Assembly: GCA_038373865.1 (NCBI GenBank)
Contig: JAXGGA010002065.1
Span: 1-64,000, forward strand
DNA from: Uloborus plumipes
Taxonomy: Eukaryota; Arthropoda; Arachnida; Araneae; Uloboridae
Direction of reading: 5' to 3'
DNA: 64,000 nucleotides
Shown: positions 1-12,083 of the stretch, piece by piece
Numbering within the stretch: the first letter of the stretch is position 1
Layout: every line of letters starts with the position of its first letter
The notes under the pieces: generated by a model
The model's input: the letters and a program-made list of their open reading frames with translations, nothing else
What the model was told of the DNA's origin: nothing
Databases searched by the model: none
Translations under genes and position numbers: made by a program

Positions 1-473
1 ATTTTAACGTATAATAATTAATACATACAACTTAGTTCAGTAAAAAAACTTCAAATAACTAAAATTCTAAAATGTATTGTTATCAATCGTAAAAAGATAA
101 AACTTTAACTTCTTTGTAAAGTTTTCGCTCCTCTGGATAAAGCTCTCTGCTTTCCACATCATAGTTTTGACCAGCATTCTTTATTTTAGCTCATATAAGT
201 AAAGGGTTAACGTAAAACATCTTACTTTCTTTGCAAATGACCAAACATGGAAACGATGCGATGCCAAGCAAGCAGCGGAAGGGAGAATCTGGAGCTAGCT
301 TCAATTTCTTGCCAAATCTTCAAATTTGGCTCATTTTCGGCCGACTTTAAGACCCCTTATCTCGAAAACGAGGGGACGAGGGCACTTGATCTTTGGGTCA
401 AAGACATGTCTCAGTATGCTCTTTCGAATGGTACCATTTTTAACTTTTTTCATTATTACTTAAGTCGAGTACT
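1..473. other. Unassigned AT-rich flank
   Basis: No motif, terminal repeat or coding domain is recognised. An 81-codon open frame starts at 247, but its translation matches no family I know and it runs into the LINE fragment in a different frame. Confidence 0.5.
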
Positions 474-863
474 TTCCTGGTCAGTAAATTAGCTGATATA
501 GGAGTTGGAGGTAAAATTTTAATTTGGGTTAGGAATTGGCTGACAGGATGGAAACAAAGAGTAGTTGTAAGGGGTAACCATTCTAAATGGAGTGAGGTTT
601 TAAGTGGGGTTCCCCAAGGATCAGTTTTAGGTCCACTTTTGTTTATTATTTTTATGAATGATATTCATGAAAATGTTTCTGGACACATGATTCGTTTTGC
701 TGATGACGTCAAAGTTATGAGAGTTGTAGAAAATGATGAACAAGTAAATCAGCTGCAAGAGGATTTGGATCATATTACTAAGTGGGCAGATAAATGGGGC
801 ATGGTAGTAAATGTTGGGAAATGTCAAATGCTGCATTTAGGTCATGGAAATAAGCGTACAAGC
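474..863 (+). pseudogene. LINE reverse transcriptase fragment, palm region
   Basis: The conceptual frame, read from about 474, contains GVPQGSVLGPLLFIIF (RT motif 4 region) followed by FADDVKV, the [YF]xDD catalytic box holding two metal-binding aspartates. It copies LINE RNA into DNA at a nicked target in an intact element. The fragment lacks the upstream RT motifs and the endonuclease, and is cut at the lysine-arginine-threonine-serine codons by the MITE. No start codon belongs to it; the methionine at 639 is internal. The catalytic box itself is intact. Confidence 0.85.
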
Positions 864-1597
864 TAGGGATGTACCGATTAATCGGCATTACCGATTAATC
901 GGCCATAATCGGCCGCTTTGCCGATTATTAATAATCGGTAAAATCAGGCCGATTAATCGGCGGATTTTATTTATTTTTTAATAGTACTTTTAAGGTACAC
1001 CTTTACTAAGAAATTACGATGAATAATTTTATTACTAGTAATGATTACCCTCACACAGTCGATACGAAGTTTTAAATAAATTTAATTCTCCTATTTTGAA
1101 TATAAATATACACATACACGATTTTGCAACGCTTTTCATGTGTCGATGCTTTTAGATAACCTCTAACTTTCAAAGAGTAAATAAAAGTCTTGAATTAAAT
1201 TGCTACTAATAATTGAAAAGTTCAACTAAAAGTACCCCTAAATTGCAGTGCTCACCACAGACTCCCCTCCCCCCACCCACCCTTTTTAAAATTTCATCTC
1301 TAGTTAACATAATTAACAATGTGTTAATGTAACATTATTGACAAGATTTGAAAATTGGTTCTGTGACATTCGATAAAATTTTGGTATCATTTTGGGAAAA
1401 GTAGGAAAATGAAAAAAAAAAAAGAATCTCAGAAATGAATTACGTACTATTTCTAAACTAAGATTTGTAAAAGCAAGAAAAAAAACCCAGTGATGGTGAA
1501 ATTGGTCGTATTAAAAACAATCATCCTTATCATTAATCGGCTTAGCCGATTAATCGGTAATCGGTAATCGGCCAATTTGCTTATCGGTGCATCCGTA
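864..1597. mobile_element. hAT-type MITE, copy 1, inserted in the LINE
   Basis: A 734-bp non-coding element with imperfect terminal inverted repeats: left TAGGGATGTACCGATTAATC, right end ATCGGTGCATCCGTA. Both ends carry runs of the palindromic motif CCGATTAATCGG. It is flanked by 8-bp target duplications GTACAAGC (856-863) and ATACAAGC (1598-1605), one mismatch; 8 bp is the hAT hallmark. It has no transposase and must depend on a hAT elsewhere. A second copy lies at 36169-36907. Its family name is unknown to me. Confidence 0.9.
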
Positions 1598-1605
1598 ATA
1601 CAAGC

Positions 1606-2210
1606 TATTGTTTACAGGGTTCAGTCATTAGTAAGGCAGAGAATGCTGTGGATCTGGGTGTCTTAATAAATCAAGACTTCAAGTTTAGTCAACAGTGCAG
1701 CATAGCTAGTAACAAAGCCAATAGGATGCTTGGGTTTATAAATAGATCTATTTCAAACAAATCTAAGAAGGTTCTTCTACCTTTATATAGAAGTTTGGTA
1801 AGACCTCATTTAGAGTATGCTGTTCAGTTTTGGTCTCCTTATCTTAAGAAAGATATTAATTTATTGGAAAGGGTACAAAGGAGGGCTACAAGGTTAGTAA
1901 ACGGATTTTCTAATTTAGACTATGATTCCAGACTTAGAATGCTTAACATGTATAGTCTTGAGCAAAGGAGAACCAGAGGGGACATGATTCAGTTGTTTAA
2001 ATTTATCAAAATGAAAGATGTTATAGGGTTAAATTTTTGCACGGAAAGCAGGACAAGGGGTCATTGTTATTAGCTGTTAAAATCTCAGGCTAACCTGGAA
2101 ATTCGGAAAAATTACTATTTTAGCAGAGTAGTGGGAACTTGGAATAGCGGAAGAGGCGGTAAGGAGCAAGGGAGTAGATAGTTTTAAGAGGGCCATCGTC
2201 ATTGGGGTCT
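1606..2210 (+). pseudogene. LINE RT C-terminal (thumb and beyond) fragment
   Basis: Continuation of the LINE ORF after the MITE. It shows the typical CR1/L2-type C-terminal sequence: DLGVLINQDF, then KANRMLGFI, LPLYRSLVRPHLEYAVQFW and LERVQRRATRLV, and past a stop at 2071 the pattern NYYFSRVVGTWN in the same region. These residues follow the RT domain in this clade. Frame breaks near 2070 and beyond make it a pseudogene. Part of the same insertion as the 474-863 piece. Confidence 0.85.
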
Positions 2211-2485
2211 ATAATTTGACTAGGACCAGCCAGTTGGGCCCAGAGCCTGTTGCTGGTCGTTACATTTGTATTTGTATTTGTATAAACATATGTAGACAGA
2301 AATATGCTGTTCCTGAGGAGAATTAGCCCTAGATAACAAACGTGATTTTGCTGTATTCAATATGTAGTTACAACATGTAAAGCCTGATCTAGTGGTCAAA
2401 CCCATATGTGGGAGTGCGAAGATCCTACGCAACTACATGTGTGACTTTTGTTGCTCAAATATTGTAAAAAACCACGCCTACTTAT

Positions 2486-3655
2486 TAGGGTGAGTCGAAA
2501 AAAATCGATTTTTTTATTTCGAAATCGCATTACCTCTGAAAAGTTGTGGTTTAGTATCCACAACTTGGGAAAAATAAGAAAAAAATTCTAAGTTGACGTC
2601 TTCGGTTCGCGCATGAGGCTTTAAGTTGGAAAAAATATGTTAAAAATTGAAATTTTCAAAAGGAAAAAAGAGAAAAAAATTGTAACTTTTTATAATGCAA
2701 ATACCATAAGCTGTAAATATTTTGTGCATTTTTAATCTAAAAAAATATTTTATAGCTTTTACATACGATCTTTAGTTTGCACATCAGCCTTAAATTGGGC
2801 TAAAATCGCCTACAATGTCCTATTTCGAAAATATCGATTTTTTTTATTTCGAAATCGCATTACCTCTCAAAAATTGTGGTTTGGTATCCAAAATTTGGGA
2901 AAAATAATAAAAAAAACATCTAAGTTGACTCCTTCGGTTCGCGCATGAGGCTCAAAGTTGGAAAATATATGCTAAAAATGGAAATTTTCAAAAAATAATT
3001 TGAAAAAAAAGTAACTTTTTTCTATCGAAACTGCTTGAAATTGTTAGTAGATAACATAAGTTGAACCCAAAAAATTATATATAACTTTTAGAAGATACAT
3101 TCTGTTTGTGCATAAGGCTCAAGATATGAAAAAAAAATGTCAAAAACTGAACCAGAACGCACTACGTCGGCACTCTGCCGGTATATTTTTATTCTACAGC
3201 CGACTTGTCTAGACATTACACATATTCTAGGAGACAGTTCGAAGTCCCTGCAGTCTGCACTCCCTTTGGTTGTCACTTAATCAGTTAGACCCGCCAAACA
3301 AACAGCATCTTTAATTAGCAACTGAAAGTGAATCAAAAAGTGCAGCGTGTTTAGCTTTGGGTGAGTTTTTTTTTTTGTAACTTTATAGCATATTTTTATG
3401 CTCAAGTTTTGTTATACTGTTCTCCGTCCTCCGAATAATAAATAATGGAACCCCGGAAAACTTCTAAACGTTTAATTATTTGTCCGTTTTTTGGTGTACC
3501 GAAAGGGTTAAGTCAAAGTGTTTTAACCACATGTGCAGCTGTGTTGTTAGCTTGCTTTGAAGAAAAATCGCAATCTGTAAAAGGCGAACCTTTTTCAAGG
3601 ATTTCAGATAGCATAGCTCATAGAAGAAATTTACTGCAAAGCTTCTATACCAACG
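2486..3655 (+). repeat. Left arm of foldback element A
   Basis: Inverted counterpart of 3925-5115. The arm has an A/T-rich subterminal zone with a repeated sub-block (TTTCGAAATCGCATTACCTC near 2518 and again near 2848), then a more complex part leading to the arm's open frame. The two sub-blocks show an internal direct repeat of about 330 bp within the arm. Confidence 0.88.
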
Positions 3656-3699
3656 GTCAGTCATGTACGTATTGTAAAATTGATAAAGGATTACCATAA
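3445..3699 (+). pseudogene. N-terminal fragment of an unknown element-encoded protein (left arm)
   Basis: An 84-codon frame opening MEPRKTSKRLIICPFFGVPK. I do not recognise a domain. The same N-terminus is encoded in reverse in the right arm (3915-4142), so the pair is conserved through the palindrome and likely represents the first coding segment of the protein that once mobilised this family. Homology between the arms stops near codon 70 (3655); the last residues are unrelated spacer. Upstream, GGGTGAGT at about 3359 resembles a splice donor, which is only suggestive. Confidence 0.5.
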
Positions 3700-3779
3700 T
3701 ACTACACTTTGAGAAAGTCATTTAGTCGTGATAAAGATGAATTGAACTTCAAGACAAAACTCAATCATTTTGTTAATTA

Positions 3780-3900
3780 AGCGAAGTCTAAACTTTTTGA
3801 CGTTGCTTCTTTCAAGTGTGCAATGAATTTTTCGTGTTCTTGTGCTAAAAAGCCAATCTCTTCTTGTAGATGTACACTATACATCTGTACATTGGTATAG
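3780..3900 (-). pseudogene. Short coding-like tail in the spacer of element A
   Basis: Read on the minus strand, the spacer encodes a run ending LQEEIGFLAQEHEKFIAHLK and, a few residues on, LDFA then a stop. The run is rich in Glu, Lys and Leu and looks like an amphipathic helix. Its position suggests the C-terminus of the same element-encoded protein, left behind after the internal deletion that formed the palindrome. This is inference from position only. Confidence 0.35.
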
Positions 3901-3914
3901 AACGCACATTGGTA

Positions 3915-4142
3915 TTACCACTGTACATTGGTATATAAGCTTTGCAGTAAATTTCTTCTATTTAAGCAGATATGCAATCTGAAATCCTTGAAAAAGGTTC
4001 GCCTTTTACAGATTGCGATTTTTTTTTCAAAACAAGTTAACAACACATCTGCACATGTGGGTAAAACACTTTGACTTAACCCTTTCGGTGCACCAAAAAA
4101 CGGACAAACAATTAAACGTTTAGAAGTTTTCCGGGGTTCCAT
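3915..4142 (-). pseudogene. N-terminal fragment of an unknown element-encoded protein (right arm)
   Basis: Minus-strand twin of 3445-3699, again opening MEPRKTSKRL with a few substitutions (for example ICPFFGV versus VCPFFGA). It diverges after the lysine-rich stretch because of an apparent indel. The differences show that the arms have evolved for some time since the inverted duplication. Confidence 0.5.
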
Positions 4143-5115
4143 TATTCATTAGTCGGAGAACGGAGAACAGTATAACAAAACTTGAGCATAAAAATATGCT
4201 ATAAAGTTCCAAAAAAAAAAAAAAAAAAACTCACCCAAAGCTAAACACGCTGTACTTTTTGATCCATTTTCAGTTGCTAATTAAAGATACTGTTTGTTTA
4301 GCGGGTCTAGCTGACTAAGTGACAACCAAAGGGAGTGCAGACTGCAGGGACTTCGAACTGTCTCCTAGAATATGTGTAATGTCTAGACAAGTCGGCTGTA
4401 GAATAAAAATATACCGGCACAGTGCCGACGTAGTGCGTTCTGGTTCAGTTTTTGACTTTTTTTTTTTTTTTCATATTTTGAGCCTTATGCACAAACAGAA
4501 TGTATCTTCTAAAAGTAATATGTATATTTTTCGGTTCAAATTATGTTATCTACTAACAATTTAAATCAGATTCGATAGAAAACAATTACTTTTTTTTTTC
4601 AAATTATTTTTTGAAAATTTCCATTTTTAGCATATATTTTCCAACTTTGGGCCTCATGCGCGAACCGAAGGAGTCAACTTAGATTTTTTTTTATTATTTT
4701 TCCCAAATTTTGGATACCAAACCACAATTTTTGAGAGGTAATGCGATTTCGAAATAAAAAAAAAATCGATATTTTCGAAATTTGACATTGTAGGCGATTT
4801 TAGCCCAATTTAAGGCTGATGTGCAAACTAATGATCGTATGTAAAAGCTATAAAATATTTTTTTAGATTAAAAATGCACAAAATATTTACAGCTTATGGC
4901 AGTTGCATTATAAAAAGTTACATTTTTTTTTGTTTTTTCCTTTTGAAAATTTCAATTTTTAACATATTTTTTCCAACTTTGAGCCTCATGCGCGAACCGA
5001 AGACGTCAACTTAGAATTTTTTTCTTATTTTTCCCAAGTTGTGGATACTAAACCACAACTTTTGAGAGGTAATGCGATTTCGAAATAAAAAAATCGATTT
5101 TTTCGACTCACCCTA
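3925..5115 (-). repeat. Right arm of foldback element A
   Basis: Reverse-complement match to 2486-3655 with scattered substitutions and small indels, mainly in homopolymer runs. Ends with the TIR and the right target duplication at 5116-5123. Confidence 0.88.
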
Positions 5116-5123
5116 CTACTTAT

Positions 5124-6461
5124 GTGTAAATACCTTGATATCTCAAAGTTGGGGGGTTGGGGCAATTGACTTCCCCCTCCCTGACCTCCTCCTAAATGAC
5201 GGGCCGGCTGGTGTAGTTACATCAACGTTTAAAAAAGTCTGGAATTTTTCTGCAAATTAGTTAATCGCAAACTGTTCTCAATACTTCATAGTAATACTTC
5301 GTTAAAAATTTATTTCTTAATTAGCTATTCATATTTTTGCACCAGTGTACCAAAGTGTTTTCCAAAGTATTACCTTACTTTTCTCGAATTTTATTAAGTA
5401 CGTATGATGTTTAAAATTAAAGAATACAAATACGGTTAACTGTACTAATAACAGTTCAATAAAGATTATGGTTTACTTTATTATGTCTTATCAAATTTAC
5501 ATTGTATATTGTGATGTGTGTGACATTTACTGAAAAAAATATCATATGTAGTAGTCATTTTTCAAATGTAAATATATTTAATGACACGATAAAGTTTCTG
5601 CTGTCTTTCGAAAATCATTTTTCAGTACCTCTTTCATCCCGGATGTCCGATTTGTCCAATTAAGTTTGGCACTAATCAATTTAGTTAATATAGATTGAGA
5701 TTATACTCTACTCATATAATTGAAGGTTTTAAAGAATGAAGGGGCTATGTTACATGTTTTTCAAATACAATCTGGACAATGGTAAGCAATGGATACAGGT
5801 AAGCAAATAAAACTTGGTACATCAAAAAGTAGATGTCATTCAACCAACTTCATACGCTCACTTAACAACATAACCAGAAATAAAAAAAAGCTGCAATATT
5901 AAAACTTTGAACTTTAATTACTCGCAATACCGGTTCTGACACATAACCCCGTTATCTCCCAAGCTTTTCAATTATTACTTTTCGATTTGAAAATTTAAAA
6001 CACAATAAGCTTCCAGTTAAATTTAAGTATAAAAAAGGGATTTTAACAGTTTAAAAAAGAAAACATTTCCGCAATGAATTAAGCAAGGAAGAAACTATAT
6101 ATTTTGTGACAGTAAAAAATGTTTATATGAGAATGCTAACAAGTAATTAATATTTCCGAACAAATGGTTATACTTATTCTAAATGTTCTGAAAATACAAG
6201 AGAGCCTTTAGCTGCTTAAAAAATTTTTTTATAAAATAAATTAATTTATTCAAATAAATTTTTCGCAATACTAAGTACATGATAAAAGGATAGTATTTTA
6301 CTAATAACGCTAGTCTTTAATACCTTTTTACCTTTTTTTGTTGTTGAATAGAGAAAAATACCTGACCTTAGGGTAAAATAATGTGCTGATTTCAAATATG
6401 TAAACCGTTTTACACCATTACCCACAGGTGTTTTGTAACACTCAACAGAAGTCTGAAAGAT
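5124..6461. other. Unassigned interval between elements A and B
   Basis: AT-rich, no coding domain or terminal repeat seen. A short C-rich stretch near 5170-5210 is the only compositional break. Confidence 0.5.
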
Positions 6462-6594
6462 ATGAGAATTAGGGTGGGCCAAAAAAGGCCAAAAAAAAAA
6501 AAAAATTTTTTTTTTTGGAAATCCTTTTTTGGATACCACGCAAAAGTTGCTCCATGAGCTAGTTCTTACTCATAAAAAATTTCTTGAACATTAA

Positions 6595-7454
<860 letters not shown>

Positions 7455-7458
7455 TTAA

Positions 7459-8201
7459 AAAAATATCTAGCCGGCCCCCTTTGACCCTGAAGAACAGAAA
7501 AATAAAGAAGAGAAAAAAGTGCGTTTTTTGTAAAAAAAAATAAATAAATAAATAAAATGAATTCCAAACATTTTATTGAGATGCACTGGAAATGTTACAT
7601 AAGACAGTTAGTATCCATAAAATGTTTTATCGATTTTGGTGAATATTTAACAACGCTTTTTTAGCATCAAAAATTGGGGAAAAATGAAAAAAAAAAAATC
7701 AGATTTTCTAAGTGCGGAAATTATTTTTCCAAATCAATTCATTTTTTAATTAAATAGTACTAAATCATAGTAATTATTCGATTGTTCTGCAATAGTATCA
7801 CATATTTTTTGAAATTAACTGGAGAGGGAATAATTTTTTTTAATCTACAAATCAGAAATTTTTATTATACGTCTTGCATGTCCACCATTAGGTGTTCGAA
7901 TAATATTGGACCTTTTTGTCAAGCGTTGGAAATTTTTTTTCTGGCTTAAAGTTTGGCACGAATGTATCCATCTGTTGCAGTCTCACCAAGCATTGCAGTT
8001 TAAGATATGTGTTTTATAAAACTGCTAGTTTGTGAGAACTGACCGGGAAGTTCCTCGAAAGCTAATTCTGTTCGCTGATATTCGCACATTTCTTTCAAGT
8101 CTTTTCAGGTGCATTGTGAGAGGTAGCTCTGTTACAGTACAGTTTGACCAATCAACTACATCAATATAATTAGCTGTTTCGAAATTGAACTAAGGAAGCT
8201 T
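7459..8201. other. Left part of element B interior
   Basis: Up to about 7700 this pairs with the inverted right arm (13400-13590). Beyond that it is AT-rich with no recognised coding domain. Confidence 0.55.
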
Positions 8202-8211
8202 AAAATCATCC

Positions 8212-8402
8212 GGGGCCACGTGGGCTTAGAGGTAGAGTACTCTCCTCGTAAGCAAGTGGTAGCGGGTTCGAATCCCGCCTTGCCCATGGATGTTATTTCA
8301 TCCTCTCTGTGCCGTAAATCTGTCCTGTGTTTGTCAGGAGGCAAAGCGCATAGTACGCAGTCCTCATGTATGTTGAAGCTGATGGATTCTGAAAAAAAAA
8401 AA
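8212..8402 (+). mobile_element. tRNA-derived SINE, copy 1
   Basis: tRNA-like head with an A box (CTTAGAGGTAGAG) and a B box (GGGTTCGAATCCC), a ~100-bp unrelated body and an A-tail. Flanked by target duplications AAAATCATCC at 8202-8211 and 8403-8412. The anticodon loop reads CTCGTAA, so derivation from a Thr(CGT) tRNA is possible. A second copy lies at 56671-56872 and shares the whole body. Internal RNA polymerase III promoter; no coding capacity. Confidence 0.9.
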
Positions 8403-8894
8403 AAAATCATCCACCATCTCAGCTTCTTTTTTCTAGCACTGAGAATGAACGTCAGCTCTTGAATATATCTTTTGTAAATCATTGGCAAAAATAGCTAGCT
8501 GTTCGAGATGATTAAAATATGCAGTGCTTGAGAAAACTTTGAAAATAAACTTTAGCATTCTCTGGAAACTGCCTTGCGAGAGAAATAAATTCTCCAGAAT
8601 ACTGGCAGTTCAATTTCATTTTTATTCCGAACCACAATAACCAGCATAAACCTGCTTTATATACTTGCCGAGCAACATAGGATTTTTTAATGGACTTGGA
8701 ATGCCTATGTACAAGGGTAACAAACGGTTTGCAGTAGTCAATAGAGTGGGCTGAAAAAACTTTTTTGTGAAATTTGTATTTGGATAGTTTCGAAAAGTAT
8801 CTAAATAGGCCTGTGAAAGAAGAAATTAAATACCTTTGTGCTATTGATGTAGAGAAAATTACAACGTTAAGGAGGCACAAATACGCAGGGATAC

Positions 8895-8940
8895 TGCAGA
8901 CACGTGTTTCGGCGTTACAAGGAACGCCTTTTTCAATGCA
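8895..8940 (-). ncRNA. Hammerhead-ribozyme-like fold, PLE left end
   Basis: Minus-strand copy of the motif described at 12512-12557, with the same stems and core. See that entry. Confidence 0.4.
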
Positions 8941-9229
8941 AAAAAAATGAGCTTATGGATGCATAGACATCCGACAAAAGCAGCGGGAACAGAAGCGAAC
9001 AGCTTAAGAAGCAAAAAAATCGGATTACCCAAAGACCAATAAAAAATGTGAGGCCAAAAAAAATCCAATGGGAAAATAAAGATTGAACCGAAGCTTTCTA
9101 TCAGGTACGAAATGGAAAGAAAGAATTCGATTGGCGACACGATAAGTCAAAATTCTAACACAATAAAAAACACTAAACTAAAACTGTTAACCGAAAGAAC
9201 AAAAAAAAAAAAAAAAAAAGAGCAGAATG

Positions 9230-9888
9230 TGTTAGCATAAAAATAAAAAGCTAACTTTGTACTGGATCGTTGTATGTGTATTTATGATCTAACTTGAGAG
9301 GTGACGGAGACAGACAAATTTTCATGAACAAAATCTAGAGCTTTATTTTTACAAAAACCCTTAAGCACGTATTCGTGCATCCAGAAAACAGAAAATGAAA
9401 TATACTTATTATACATAGAAGATGTTGCCGAAATCCAGTCCCCAGGGGAATTCAAAACCAGCTGAATCATATTTATATGTTGTTTTCTTGTTGGTGGTAG
9501 TCATGACGAAACATCGCAGCAACGAAGCCTTAAAACACCTCACGGGCAAATGTCAGACGAACCACCTCGCCGCACACAGCAACGAGTCAAGTGAGCTCCA
9601 GCCTTCAATCCTCAATCTCCTCACTTCTGCTTATCAGTCCACACGAGTTTATATGGCTCCACATGCTCATTTGCATAGTCACGCGCATGCTGAATTTACA
9701 TACACTTGGAAAAAAGAATTGCATTAGTGAATCACAAATCAAAATGCGGTATGCAAATGCGGCTAGAATAATTGTTTAAATTTATCATATTTTTTTTTTC
9801 TAAACTGACCACAGCCAGACCACCGGGGACAAACTTAAACATATTTTTTTTTCGAGTCCTGGAGTGACAAGAACATTATGTTTCCTAA
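9230..9888. mobile_element. 659-bp insertion inside the PLE, type unknown
   Basis: Absent from the plus-strand PLE copy at the corresponding place and bounded by 7-bp direct repeats CAGAATG (9223-9229 and 9889-9895). The interior has no TIR longer than a few bases and no recognised coding domain; a 101-codon frame at 9422 resembles nothing known to me. Could be a non-autonomous DNA element or a retroposed fragment. Confidence 0.6.
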
Positions 9889-10005
9889 CAGAATGAAAGA
9901 AAGCGAAACGGTAAATGAAGAAACAAAAAGGAAAAGAAGACAAGTAGAAAATAGGAAAAATGCCATGAATATCAGAGAAATAAATTAGAAAGGGAAAAGG
10001 CAAAA

Positions 10006-10536
10006 TTATACAAATGGACGCCAAACAGCAGAAAAATAAGTAATAGCATTAAGATCGTTGACTAAGTCAAAACTGCTTCTCAAAATATGGAAAGATTCCC
10101 AAAAATCAAGATCTGATGGGTTGGGGCATTTTTGGACAATTTGAAAAGTATTAAAATCGAAAGAAGGATTCTTTTCCCAACAATGCTGCGCAATACTAGA
10201 CATATTCAATAGTTGCTTTTTCACATAATTCTGATGCTCCTTTAATCGGAATTTCAAAGCACGTCGCGTTTGTCCGATATAAGAGAGATTGCAATTGCAA
10301 TTAATTTTATAAATACCATAACTGTTAAGAAGATAAATGGGATCTTTAAGAGAAGAGAAACATAGTTTATTCATAGGGGAGAATACCACTTGGAAACTGA
10401 AACGTTTGAGAATCTTAGCAACCTGATAACTCACAGAGGGAAAGAATGGCAAAAAAAACCAAATTATTTCTAATGAAAGTTCTCTTAACAACAGTCGTTT
10501 CGGATTTGTTAGAAAGTTTTTTAAAAATGGAATCAA
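10006..10536 (-). pseudogene. PLE GIY-YIG endonuclease domain (minus copy)
   Basis: Open for 176 codons. It carries the GIY-YIG nuclease signature GIYKINCNCNLSYIGQTRRA followed by the catalytic Arg-rich helix (LKFRLKEHQNYV) and ends WRPFV. In PLEs this domain sits C-terminal to the reverse transcriptase and nicks target DNA. The domain itself looks intact, but it is separated from the RT by frame breaks. The last ~127 codons are duplicated at 11700-12083 on the other strand. Confidence 0.9.
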
Positions 10537-10539
10537 TCA

Positions 10540-11640
10540 AAGTATGAGGATAGCTTCTATCAAGAGCCACAGCTTTAAGATAGTTGAGTTCAGCTTTAAG
10601 AAGTTCCGATGAAGAACAAAGATTAATAGCACGGTAAACAAAAGAATTAAATGCAGCATATTTTTGACTAGGAGGGTGAGATGAAAGTCGATGAGGAGGT
10701 AACGAGACAGCAAAAGGTTTGCGATAAACGGTAGTTTCAAAGCCGAATTCTGTACGAGAAACTTGAACATCAAGAAAGGGAATGCAAATATCCTGTCTTT
10801 CTCACAATAAAATTAAATATGAGGATCTATAGCTTTTAAAACGAATAAAACATCGTCATTATGAAACTGGTTATGGTCCATTATAACAAAACAGTCGTCA
10901 ACATATCTAACGTAAAATTGAAACTGTAATTTTTGGAACAACTCAACCTCAAAATAATGCATGTAAATATTACTAAAAATGGGGCTTAGTGGGTTACCCA
11001 TAGCCAAACCATCTAACATAGTGTAAAATTGCCCATTAAAAGCAAAAGATCATTGCTTAAGACATGTATGAGCAAGGAAAATTAATTCCTCAATTTCCTT
11101 AGAGGTGAAATGAAATTCTGAGAGTCTCTTTTGAAGGCATAACAATGCACCCTCGATAGCAACGTTCGTAAATAATGATTTAACATCAAAAGAAGCCACA
11201 AATATGAATTTTCTTAACAAAATCTACAGAATTTTTAACGATGAATGAATTATAAATCCTAAGTGGAGAAAACACAGATACTAAATATTTAGCAAGTTTA
11301 TAAGGAGCCTTACCGATATCGGAAACAATCGGTCTAAAAGGGATACCAGTTTTATGTACCTTGGGTAAAGCATAAAATCTAGCACAATTAGCAATAGAGG
11401 GAATAACAAATCGTTTAAAACTTAAAGGAATAAACTGAACCCACTTAACCGCAGAAGAAATCGTTTTTAACTCTTTTTCGCTAAAATCTTTCGAAATTTC
11501 AAAATACGAACCAGAAAAATCAAATCATTAGTTTTATCAACAGAAAATGATTTGTCAAAAACAACAATTTGAACGCCTTTGTCGGCTTTGGTAACAACCA
11601 GATCTGAATTAGAAATTACATTTAAATAATAATACACACA
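10540..11640 (-). pseudogene. PLE reverse transcriptase, broken
   Basis: On the minus strand, in order: VVTKADKGVQIVVFDK, FVASFDVKSLFTNVAIEGAL (RT palm motif), YTMLDGLAMGNPLSPIFSNI and YVRYVDDCFVI, the catalytic YxDD box. This order and spacing is typical of PLE reverse transcriptases, which are related to telomerase RT. Several stops and frameshifts (for example after FVLKAIDPHI near 10813 and around 11220-11540) make it non-functional. The N-terminal part is missing because the opposite-strand copy joins at about 11640. Confidence 0.88.
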
Positions 11641-11643
11641 GAT

Positions 11644-12083
11644 CCATTCTTTCCCTCTGTGAGTTATGAGGTTGGTAAGATTTTTAAACGTAATTCCAGG
11701 TGGTATCCTCCCCTAAGAATAAACTATGTTTCTCTTCTCTTAAAGATCCCATTCATCCTCTTAACAGTTGTGGTATTTATAAAATTAATTGCATTTTCAA
11801 TCTCTCTTATATCGGACAAACGCGACGTGCTTTGAAATTCCGCTTAAAGGAACATCAGAATTATGTGAAAAAGCAACTATTGAATAAGTCTAGTATTGCG
11901 CAACATTGTTGGGAAAAGAATCCTTCTTTCGATTTTAATTCTTTTCAAATTGTCCAAAAATGCCCCAACCCATCAGATTTTGATTTTTGGGAATCCTTCC
12001 ATGTTTTGAAAAACAGTTCTGACTTAGTTAACGATATTATTGTTATTCCTTATTTTTCTGCTGTTTGGCGTCCATTTGTATAA
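11644..12083 (+). pseudogene. PLE GIY-YIG domain (plus copy)
   Basis: Second copy of the nuclease segment, from CCATTCTTTCCCTCTGTGAG onward, with GIYKINCIFNLSYIGQTRRA and the same WRPFV terminus. It begins abruptly, consistent with 5' truncation during reverse transcription. About 12084-12603 is the PLE 3' untranslated part and terminal repeat. Confidence 0.88.

Larger units (their letters stand above)
474..2284 (+). mobile_element. CR1/L2-like non-LTR retrotransposon (LINE), 5'-truncated
   Basis: The 3' half of a LINE in sense orientation. It has reverse-transcriptase palm motifs, a conserved C-terminal region and a short 3' tail of ATTTGT repeats at about 2259-2285, a tail style typical of the CR1/L2 group. 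The 5' part (endonuclease and RT N-terminus) is missing, as expected from incomplete target-primed reverse transcription. It is interrupted at 864-1597 by a hAT-type MITE; leaving that out, the reading frame continues across the site. The exact 5' edge is uncertain and I could not find a convincing target duplication. Confidence 0.85.
2486..5115. mobile_element. Foldback element A (TAGGGTG family), 2.6-kb palindrome
   Basis: The two halves are inverted copies of each other: it starts TAGGGTGAGTCGAAAA and ends TTTTCGACTCACCCTA. It is flanked by perfect 8-bp target duplications CTACTTAT (2478-2485 and 5116-5123). Arms are about 1.17 kb (2486-3655 and 3925-5115) around a ~270-bp spacer. Each arm carries the start of an open frame beginning MEPRKTSKRL. 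An 8-bp duplication is compatible with hAT, P, Merlin or Zisupton elements; the TIR does not let me choose. Elements B and C share the terminal TAGGGTG. Confidence 0.92.

Noticed and set aside
247..492. 81-codon open frame at the left edge
   Set aside because: No recognisable domain, overlaps the start of the LINE fragment in another frame, and nothing supports transcription.
8212..8284. A functional tRNA gene
   Set aside because: The tRNA-like head is fused to a SINE body with an A-tail and target duplications, its anticodon stem pairs poorly, and a sister copy exists at 56671.
9422..9727. 101-codon frame in the 659-bp insertion
   Set aside because: No domain, and it begins next to the insertion rather than within a conserved context; likely chance.
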